This document shows positions 5,394-10,537 of a stretch of DNA of 10,537 bases, in pieces. A program made the position numbers and the translations under genes. The notes beneath the pieces were generated by a model. The model made no database searches, was not told the DNA's origin, and saw only the letters and a list, made by a program, of their open reading frames with translations. Within the stretch, counting starts at the first letter, position 1, and each line of letters starts with the position of its first letter. Source of the DNA: DATEJJ01 sp039649115 (GTDB lineage Bacteria; Actinomycetota; Actinomycetes; Mycobacteriales; Micromonosporaceae); NCBI GenBank assembly GCA_039649115.1, contig JBBWZQ010000334.1:1-10537 (forward strand). The letters are read 5' to 3'.

Positions 5394-6565
5394 CCGTCTA
5401 CGGCTCGCCGCCGCCACCCCCCGCGGAGCCGCCGCAGCCGCTGCCGCCCCGGCAGCCGGGGATGGCGCCGCCGCTGTCGCCGCCCATGCCCGCCCGGCCC
5501 CCGGGCACCGTCTACCGCTCCACCGTCCCGGCCGGCACCAACCGGATGGCGATCCTGTCGCTGGTCTTCGCGTTCGTGTTCGGCCCGCTCGGGGTGGTCT
5601 TCGGGCACGTCGCCAAGAAGCAGATCCGGGAGACCCGGCAGGCCGGCGGCGGCCTGGCAACGGCCGGCCTGGTCATCGGGTACGTGGCGGTGGGCTTCTG
5701 GCTGATCGGCGCGAGCGTCGCCGGCAGCGGCACCGGCCTGCCGATCTGGAAGGCCGTCGTGCTGGGCGTCGTGGAAGGCGTGACCGAATTCCTCCCGGTC
5801 TCCTCCACCGGACACCTGACGATCGTCGAGAAGATGCTCGGGCTGAAGGTGGACGACGCCGCGGTCACCGGTTTCACCGCGGTCATCCAGGTCGGCGCGA
5901 TCTTCGCCGCGATCATCTACTTCTTCAAGGACCTCGCCCGGATCGTCAAGGGCTTCGTCCGCGGCCTGGTCAACAAGGAGCACCGCGACTTCGACTACCG
6001 CTTCGGCTGGTACGTGATCGTCGGCTCGGTGCCCATCGCGGTCATCGGGCTGGCCGGCAAGGACGTGGTCAAGGGCCCGCTGCGCAGCCTCTGGGTGGTG
6101 GCCGCCGCGCTCATCGTGTGGAGCGCCGTGATGATCTTCGCAGAGTCGGCCGGCAAGCAGTCGCGCGGCGAGGACCGGGTCACCTTCAAGGACATCGTCA
6201 TCATCGGCCTGGCCCAGTGCGTCGCGCTGGTCCCCGGCGTGTCCCGCTCCGGCGCGACGATCTCCGCCGGCCTGCTGCGCAACCTGGACCGGGTCACCGC
6301 GACCCGGCTCGCGTTCTTCCTCGGCATCCCCGCGCTGACCGCCGCCGGCCTGTACGAGCTGAAGGACGCGCTGAAGGGCAACTCCGTGGGGGTACCGGCG
6401 CTCGCGGTCGGCACGCTGGTCAGCTTCGCGGTCGCGTACGTCTCCATCGCCTGGCTGCTGAAGTTCGTGGTGCGCCACTCGATCGTCACCTTCGTCTGGT
6501 ACCGGGTGGCCCTCGGCGTGATCCTGCTGGCGGCGCTGGCCACCCACGTCCTGTCCGCGACGTAG
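5390..6565 (+). CDS. uppP: Undecaprenyl-diphosphate phosphatase with an N-terminal DUF4190-type domain
   Basis: An integral membrane enzyme that dephosphorylates undecaprenyl diphosphate to recycle the cell-wall lipid carrier (BacA/UppP family; known to give bacitracin resistance). The 391 residues fall in three parts. Residues 1-50 are a Pro-rich, probably cytosolic tail. Residues 51-112 form a DUF4190-type unit of two membrane helices around GHVAKKQIRETRQAGGGLA. Residues 118-391 are a complete UppP. Its active-site residues are present: E129-x3-E133 and H142 in GVVEGVTEFLPVSSTGH, spaced exactly as E17, E21 and H30 of the E. coli enzyme, and PGVSRSGAT (282-290) with R286. The extension adds 112 residues to a usual length of about 275. 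No ATG or ribosome site lies at the UppP boundary, so the fusion appears genuine. Start ATG overlaps the previous stop; GGGGA at 5381-5385 is the ribosome site. Confidence 0.93.
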   Translation: MTVYGSPPPPPAEPPQPLPPRQPGMAPPLSPPMPARPPGTVYRSTVPAGTNRMAILSLVFAFVFGPLGVVFGHVAKKQIRETRQAGGGLATAGLVIGYVAVGFWLIGASVAGSGTGLPIWKAVVLGVVEGVTEFLPVSSTGHLTIVEKMLGLKVDDAAVTGFTAVIQVGAIFAAIIYFFKDLARIVKGFVRGLVNKEHRDFDYRFGWYVIVGSVPIAVIGLAGKDVVKGPLRSLWVVAAALIVWSAVMIFAESAGKQSRGEDRVTFKDIVIIGLAQCVALVPGVSRSGATISAGLLRNLDRVTATRLAFFLGIPALTAAGLYELKDALKGNSVGVPALAVGTLVSFAVAYVSIAWLLKFVVRHSIVTFVWYRVALGVILLAALATHVLSAT

Positions 6566-7287
6566 TGGCCACGGTCCTCCTGCTCCGGCACGGCCGGACC
6601 ACATCCAACGCGGGCGGCACGCTCGCCGGTCACCAGCCCACCGAGCTGGACGAGACCGGGCGGGCGCAGGCGCAGGCCGTCGGAGTGCGACTTGCCGCCG
6701 GCGGCTTTCCGTTGGCCGCGGTGGTGACCAGCCCGCTGGTCCGGTGCCGGCAGACGGTCGCGCTGGCGCTGCCGGACGCGGCACCCGTCGAGGACGAGCG
6801 GCTCGTCGAGTGCCGGTACGGGGAGTGGGAGGGGCGCGCGCTCAAGGCACTGGCGAAGCTCCCGCTGTGGCGGGTGGTCCAGGTGCACCCGAGCGCGGCC
6901 GTGTTCCCGGGCGGCGAGGCGATGGCCGACATGTCGACCCGCGCGGTGGCGGCGGTGCGGGAGTGGGACGCCCGCGTGGAGGCCGAGCACGGCCCGGACG
7001 CGGTGTGGCTCGCCTGCAGCCACGGCGACGTGATCAAGTCCATCGTCGCGGACGCGCTGGGCATGCACCTGGACCTGTTCCAGCGCATCTCGGTGGACCC
7101 CGCCTCGCTGACGGTCATCCGGTACACGCCGCTGCGCCCGTTCGTGTTCCGGCTCAACGACACGGCCGGGGATCTGGCCGCGCTGCGGCCCCCGCCCAAG
7201 CGCCGCCGCCGGGCCGCCGCGGACGCCGCCGTGGCGTCCTCCGACGCCGTCGTGGGCGGCGGCGCAGGCACCTCGGGAACCGGATAG
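6565..7287 (+). CDS. Histidine phosphatase, MSMEG_4193-type putative phosphomutase
   Basis: A 240-residue member of the histidine phosphatase (phosphoglycerate mutase) superfamily. The catalytic set is complete: phospho-acceptor H9 in LLRHGRT, R60/R62 in SPLVRCRQT, acid E82 in ECRYGEWEG and H153 in CSHGDVIKS. Actinobacterial homologues are grouped as MSMEG_4193-type and occur with the next two genes as a conserved three-gene set; the substrate is unknown, and phosphatase is as likely as mutase. The start is GTG at 6565, sharing one base with the TAG stop of uppP (TAGTG). No ribosome site is visible, so translation probably reinitiates after uppP. Choosing GTG 6565 places RHG at residues 8-10, as usual. 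The last 30 residues (PPKRRRRAAADAAV onward) are a basic then Gly/Ser-rich tail beyond the enzyme fold, probably disordered. Confidence 0.9.
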   Translation: MATVLLLRHGRTTSNAGGTLAGHQPTELDETGRAQAQAVGVRLAAGGFPLAAVVTSPLVRCRQTVALALPDAAPVEDERLVECRYGEWEGRALKALAKLPLWRVVQVHPSAAVFPGGEAMADMSTRAVAAVREWDARVEAEHGPDAVWLACSHGDVIKSIVADALGMHLDLFQRISVDPASLTVIRYTPLRPFVFRLNDTAGDLAALRPPPKRRRRAAADAAVASSDAVVGGGAGTSGTG

Positions 7288-7290
7288 GGT
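7285..7290 (+). promoter_or_regulatory. -10-like element overlapping a stop codon, before a leaderless-type start
   Basis: TAGGGT (7285-7290) fits TANNNT and lies exactly 6 bases before ATG 7297, the classic spacing for a leaderless actinobacterial transcript. Its first three bases are the TAG stop of the phosphomutase gene. The DUF3090 gene has no other ribosome site. No clear -35 box is seen, which is common for such promoters. Confidence 0.45.
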
Positions 7291-7296
7291 CGTCAC

Positions 7297-7842
7297 ATGA
7301 CCCATCAGGTGTACGCGTTCGAGCCGCCGGAGCGGTTCGTTGCCGGGACGGTTGGTCCGCCCGGCGACCGCGTGTTCTACCTGCAGGCCCGGGGCGACGG
7401 GCGGCTGGTCAGCGTGGGCCTGGAGAAGGTACAGGTCGCCCTGCTCGCGGAGAAGCTCGACGAGTTGCTCGGGGAGGCGCACCGGCGGTTCGGCCTGGTG
7501 CTGCCCGAGGTGGAGGCGGCCGAGCCGGACAACGAACCGCTGGAGAGCCCGGTCGACGAGGAGTTCCGGGTCGGTACCCTCGGGCTCGCGTTCGACGTGG
7601 ACACCACCACCGTGGTGATCGAGGCGATCGCCGCCGGCGAGGGCGAAGAGGAGGAGGAGGTCGAGGAGGACACCTCCGACCTGGACCGGCTCCGGGTCCG
7701 GCTGACGCCCGTGGCGACCCGCGACTTCATCGAGCGGGCCAAGCGCGTGGTCAACGCGGGCCGGCCGCCGTGCCCCCTGTGCGGTGGACCGCTGGACCCG
7801 CGCGGCCATCTCTGCCCGCGGCACAACGGCTACCATCGCTGA
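7297..7842 (+). CDS. DUF3090 family protein with a C-terminal zinc-binding motif
   Basis: A 181-residue protein of the actinobacterial DUF3090 family (I recall TIGR03847). The N-terminal part (residues 1-110, starting MTHQVYAFEPPERFVAGTVG) is the conserved domain, with FYLQARGDGRLVSVGLEKVQ typical of the family. An acidic linker at 114-128 (EGEEEEEVEEDTSD) is followed by TRDFIERAKRVV and a zinc-ribbon-like end: C159 and C162 (CPLC), C173 and H176 (CPRH). No function is established. Homologues sit beside a MSMEG_4193-type phosphomutase and an SCO1664-type kinase-like protein, as here. The gene starts 9 bases after the phosphomutase stop behind a TAGGGT element, and ends 5 bases before the next gene. 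The zinc motif suggests protein or nucleic-acid binding; that is inference. Confidence 0.92.
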   Translation: MTHQVYAFEPPERFVAGTVGPPGDRVFYLQARGDGRLVSVGLEKVQVALLAEKLDELLGEAHRRFGLVLPEVEAAEPDNEPLESPVDEEFRVGTLGLAFDVDTTTVVIEAIAAGEGEEEEEVEEDTSDLDRLRVRLTPVATRDFIERAKRVVNAGRPPCPLCGGPLDPRGHLCPRHNGYHR

Positions 7843-7847
7843 GTTCC

Positions 7848-8639
7848 GTGTTGGTGGAGGAGGCCCTGGAGTTGCTGCTCCGGGGTGACATGGAACTGGA
7901 AGGCCGGCTGGTCGACGCGTCCAACACGACCCTGCGGGCGTTCATCACCCTCGACGGCGTGGCCGCCCGGTGCGTGTACAAGCCGGTGCGCGGCGAGCGG
8001 CCGCTGTGGGACTTTCCCGACGGTACCCTCGCCGGCCGCGAGGTCTCCGCGTACCTGCTCTCGGCCGCCACCGGCTGGGCGTGCGTGCCGCCGACCGTGC
8101 TGCGCGACGGCCCGCTCGGCCCGGGCGCCTGCCAGCTGTGGATCGAAGAGCCGGCGGACCTCGACCCGCTGCTGGGCTTCGTGCCGCGCCGCCGGGTGCC
8201 GGAGGGCTGGCACCGGATCATGTCCGCGCGCGACGGTCAGGGCCGGCCGTTGGTGCTCGCCCACGCCGACGACCCGCGCCTGGCCCGGCTGGCCGTCTTC
8301 GACGCGGTCGTGAACAACGCCGACCGCAAGGGCGGGCACGTGCTGTCCACAGTGGAGGGCCAGGTGTACGGGGTGGACCACGGCGTGTGCTTCAACGTCG
8401 ACGACAAGCTGCGCACCGTGCTGTGGGGCTGGGTCGGCCAGGCGCTGCCGGCCGAGGCCGTGGAGGTGCTCGCCGGGCTGCGCGTGCAGCTGGCCACCGA
8501 CCTGGGCGAGGAGCTCGCGCCGCACCTGACGGCGGCCGAGGTGGCGAGGATCGGGGCACGGATCGACCGGCTGCTTGCCGAGGGCTGCTTCCCCGCGCCG
8601 CCCGAGGACTGGCCCGCCGTACCGTGGCCGCCGATCTGA
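7848..8639 (+). CDS. SCO1664 family protein (PI3/PI4-kinase-like fold)
   Basis: A 263-residue protein of the SCO1664 family (I recall TIGR03843), noted for distant similarity to phosphatidylinositol 3-/4-kinases. Kinase-like landmarks are in order: K45 in CVYKPVRGE (ATP lysine), the family motif RPLWDFPDGTLAGREVSAYL (51-70) with E65, D159 in NNADRKGGH (catalytic-loop like, compare DRHxxN) and D177 in YGVDHGVCFN (metal-binding DFG-like). The substrate is unknown; a phosphotransferase acting on a small molecule or protein is inferred. The start is uncertain. GTG 7848 is chosen, but TTG 7851, GTG 7854 and CTG 7839 are in frame, and the last overlaps the DUF3090 stop as CTGA where homologous loci might be expected to have ATGA. 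No ribosome site is visible, so coupling to DUF3090 is likely. Confidence 0.88.
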   Translation: MLVEEALELLLRGDMELEGRLVDASNTTLRAFITLDGVAARCVYKPVRGERPLWDFPDGTLAGREVSAYLLSAATGWACVPPTVLRDGPLGPGACQLWIEEPADLDPLLGFVPRRRVPEGWHRIMSARDGQGRPLVLAHADDPRLARLAVFDAVVNNADRKGGHVLSTVEGQVYGVDHGVCFNVDDKLRTVLWGWVGQALPAEAVEVLAGLRVQLATDLGEELAPHLTAAEVARIGARIDRLLAEGCFPAPPEDWPAVPWPPI

Positions 8640-8667
8640 GTCGTCCGCATCTTTCAAGATCGCGCCC

Positions 8668-8676
8668 GGGTACCCT
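8668..8676 (+). promoter_or_regulatory. Possible promoter element just before mshC (GGGTACCCT)
   Basis: GGGTACCCT at 8668-8676 contains TACCCT (8671-8676), a TANNNT -10 form ending exactly 6 bases before ATG 8683. It also contains the GGTACC palindrome. A leaderless start is possible. The alternative is that GGAGG at 8677-8681 serves as the ribosome site, but it is only 1 base from the ATG. GTTT is absent at the spacing needed for a SigB-type -35. Confidence 0.4.
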
Positions 8677-8682
8677 GGAGGC

Positions 8683-9939
8683 ATGCAGTCGTGGATCGCC
8701 CCGCCGGTACCCAGGCTGCCCGGTGAGGGCCGCCCGCTGACGCTGTTCGACTCGGCCCGCCAGGGGCGCTACCCCGTCCGCCCGGACGGTCCGGCGCGGA
8801 TGTACGTCTGCGGCATCACCCCGTACGACGCGACTCATCTCGGTCACGCAGCGACGTACCTTGCGTTCGACCTGATCAACCGCATGTGGCGCGACGCCGG
8901 GCACGCCGTGCATTACGTGCAGAACGTCACCGACATCGACGACCCGCTGCTCGAGCGCGCCGAGCGTGACCACGAGGACTGGATCGTCCTCGGGATGCGG
9001 GAGACCGCGCTGTTCCGCGAGGACATGACGGCGCTGCGCGTCCTGCCGCCCGAGAACTACGTGGGCGCGGTCGAGTCCATCCCCGCGATCGTGGCGCGGA
9101 TCGAGACGCTGCTCGACGAGGAGTTGGCCTACGCCCTCGACGACGGCACGGGCGACATCTACCACGACGTCTCCCAGGCACCAGGCTTCGGCGGCGAGTC
9201 CCGCTACGACGAGGCGACGATGCTCCGCTTCTTCGCCGAGCGCGGGGGAGACCCCGACCGCCCCGGCAAGCGGCAGCCGCTGGACCCGCTGGTCTGGCGC
9301 GGCGCGCGCCCGGGGGAGCCGTCCTGGCCCGGCCCGCGCGGCACCGCCGGCCGGCCCGGCTGGCACATCGAGTGCGCCACCATCGCCTTGGACACCATCG
9401 GGATGGGCTTCGACGTCCAGGGCGGGGGCAGTGACCTCGTCTTCCCGCACCACGAGTACTCCGCGGTCCATGCCGAGGCGCTCACCGCCACCAAGCCGTT
9501 CGCCCGGGCCTACGTGCACGCGGCGATGATCGGCCTGGACGGCGAGAAGATGAGCAAGTCCAAGGGCAACCTGGTCTTCGTCTCCCGGCTGCGCGGCGAC
9601 GGTGTCGACCCGATGGCGATCCGCCTGGCCCTTCTCTCGGGGCACTACCGGACCGACCGGTTCTGGACGAACGACCTGCTGACCACCGCCCAGGAACGGC
9701 TGGCCACCTGGCGGGAGGCCGTCGCCCGGGACGCGGGGGCACCGGCCGGCCCGCTGCTGCGGGGCCTGCGCGAACGGCTGGCCGACGACCTCGACAGCCC
9801 GGGCGCGCTCGCCCTGGTCGACGCCTGGGCCCGGGACACGCTGGCCGGTGCCGGGGACGACCTGGAGGACGAGGCGCCCCGGATCGTGTGCGACGCCGTC
9901 GACGCGCTGCTCGGGGTCGCGTTAGGGGACTGCGGATGA
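8683..9939 (+). CDS. mshC: L-cysteine:1D-myo-inositol 2-amino-2-deoxy-alpha-D-glucopyranoside ligase
   Basis: MshC joins cysteine to GlcN-Ins with ATP, the third enzymatic step (after MshA and MshB) in mycothiol synthesis in the actinobacterial cytoplasm. It is a paralogue of cysteinyl-tRNA synthetase. The 418 residues match MshC length (about 410) and lack the C-terminal tRNA-binding part of CysRS. Zinc ligands C43 (MYVCGITPYD), C231 (WHIEC) and H256 (FPHHE) are at the positions known for mycobacterial MshC. The HIGH-type motif is T51HLGH55 and KMSKS is K289-S293. PYDATHLGHA and GWHIEC are MshC-typical. The ATG at 8683 places C43 correctly, supporting this start. A single TTA leucine codon lies at 9922-9924, five codons before the stop. 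The TGA overlaps the next ATG by 4 bases (ATGA), indicating translational coupling. Confidence 0.96.
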   Translation: MQSWIAPPVPRLPGEGRPLTLFDSARQGRYPVRPDGPARMYVCGITPYDATHLGHAATYLAFDLINRMWRDAGHAVHYVQNVTDIDDPLLERAERDHEDWIVLGMRETALFREDMTALRVLPPENYVGAVESIPAIVARIETLLDEELAYALDDGTGDIYHDVSQAPGFGGESRYDEATMLRFFAERGGDPDRPGKRQPLDPLVWRGARPGEPSWPGPRGTAGRPGWHIECATIALDTIGMGFDVQGGGSDLVFPHHEYSAVHAEALTATKPFARAYVHAAMIGLDGEKMSKSKGNLVFVSRLRGDGVDPMAIRLALLSGHYRTDRFWTNDLLTTAQERLATWREAVARDAGAPAGPLLRGLRERLADDLDSPGALALVDAWARDTLAGAGDDLEDEAPRIVCDAVDALLGVALGDCG

Positions 9940-10537
9940 CGGCCGGCTCGTTCCGGCTGACCGACCGGTCCGCGCGGGAGCGGGACGAGGAGGAGCTCGC
10001 GCCGGCGGCCACGCGGTCGGCGGCGACGCGCGGCCGAGCCCGGCCCGAGCCGGACGACCCGCTCCGGACGGCGTTCGAGCGCGACCGCGACCGCATCCTG
10101 CACGCCAAGGCCTTCCGCCGGCTCAAGCACAAGACCCAGGTCTTCCTGAACCCCGACGGTGACCACTTCGTCACCCGGCTCACGCACACGCTGCAGGTCA
10201 CGCAGGTGGCGCGCTCGCTGTCCCGGGCGCTCGGACTCAACGAGACCCTCGCCGAGGCGATCGCCCTGGGCCACGACGTCGGCCATTCGCCCTTCGGCCA
10301 CCTCGGCGAGGACGCGCTCGAGCCCTACGTGCCCGGCGGCTGGCACCACGCCGCCCAGGGTGTGCGGATCGTCGAGGTGCTCGAGCACCTGAACCTCACG
10401 TGGGAGGTGCGGGACGGCGTCCGGTCGCACAGCTGGAAGATCGACCCGCCGCCCGCCACGCACGAGGGCGAGTGCGTCCGCTACGCCGACCGCATCGGCT
10501 ACCTCTCGCACGATGCGCTCGACGCCATCCGCGCCGG
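9936..10537 (+). CDS. dgt: dGTPase-like HD-domain triphosphohydrolase, 5' part
   Basis: The first 200 residues of a protein that runs off the right edge. It resembles bacterial deoxyguanosine triphosphate triphosphohydrolases, metal-dependent HD-domain enzymes that split dNTPs to nucleoside and triphosphate. Visible features are FERDRDRILHAKAFRRLKHKTQVF (47-70, the conserved lead-in), H84 (RLTHTLQV), H113-D114 in LGHDVGHSPFGHLGE, and D185 in YADRIGYLSHD; together these make the H...HD...D metal set. Residues 1-43 are a charged, poorly conserved-looking lead. AGGGGA at 9924-9929 lies 6 bases before the ATG, which overlaps the mshC stop. dGTPase genes in actinobacteria are often near dnaG, so the coupling to mshC is noteworthy. 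The family is clear; the true substrate is less certain. Confidence 0.9.
   Translation, partial: MTAGSFRLTDRSARERDEEELAPAATRSAATRGRARPEPDDPLRTAFERDRDRILHAKAFRRLKHKTQVFLNPDGDHFVTRLTHTLQVTQVARSLSRALGLNETLAEAIALGHDVGHSPFGHLGEDALEPYVPGGWHHAAQGVRIVEVLEHLNLTWEVRDGVRSHSWKIDPPPATHEGECVRYADRIGYLSHDALDAIRA

Noticed and set aside
2715..5660. A 981-codon minus-strand open frame
   Set aside because: It runs across genes on both strands, is rich in Arg, Pro, Ala and Gly, and has no recognisable domain. Long stop-free antisense frames are expected at this GC.
4597..6564. A long plus-strand open frame before the phosphomutase
   Set aside because: The part before 6565 is an out-of-frame reading of the F420-type oxidoreductase and uppP genes; the phosphatase domain begins exactly at the GTG overlapping the uppP stop.
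5129..6784. A 551-codon minus-strand open frame opposite uppP
   Set aside because: It is rich in His, Asp and Arg, has no known domain, and is the complement of a clear membrane-protein gene.
8641..8682. SigR-type (GGAAT/GTT) promoter before mshC
   Set aside because: Mycothiol genes in Streptomyces can be under SigR control, but no GGAAT element is present upstream of mshC here.

Overview
The window looks like chromosomal DNA from a high-GC actinomycete, most likely of the Micromonosporaceae (Actinoplanes/Micromonospora type). The reasons are very high GC, an mshC gene for mycothiol synthesis, an F420-type luciferase-like oxidoreductase, a DUF5703 protein, a SigB/SigF-type sigma factor followed by a GPGG-motif membrane peptide, and the actinobacterial phosphomutase/DUF3090/SCO1664 gene trio. 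The family placement is inference; no rRNA is present. There is no CRISPR array, tRNA, insertion sequence or prophage.

Left end (1-836): the last 41 codons of a stress-type sigma factor, then a 47-residue membrane peptide (GPGG family), then a converging hemerythrin-like gene. Both small genes have a GTTT-N15/16-GGGTAC motif, the known SigB/SigF-type promoter form, 9-10 bases before their ATG. This suggests a small stress regulon beside its own sigma gene.

Middle (901-4183): an M20 metallohydrolase whose first codons lie in a dispersed intergenic repeat, then a very acidic protein of unknown function. On the minus strand are an aldo/keto reductase and a DUF5703 protein; the DUF5703 gene ends 3 bases from the acidic-protein gene.

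Right part (4338-10537): seven plus-strand genes packed like an operon: F420-type oxidoreductase, undecaprenyl-diphosphate phosphatase (UppP), histidine phosphatase (MSMEG_4193 type), DUF3090 zinc-binding protein, SCO1664-type PI3/4-kinase-like protein, mycothiol ligase MshC, and a dGTPase-like HD hydrolase running off the right edge. Several neighbours overlap by 1-4 bases. UppP carries a 112-residue N-terminal extension with a DUF4190-type membrane domain, an apparent fusion. The phosphomutase/DUF3090/SCO1664 trio is a widely conserved actinobacterial set of unknown function and the best candidate here for an undescribed system; its place between a cell-wall lipid carrier enzyme and a thiol-synthesis enzyme is the main clue.

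Across the window the palindrome GGTACC occurs 18 times by hand count, about five times what base composition predicts. It lies just before three gene starts and inside coding regions in every reading phase.
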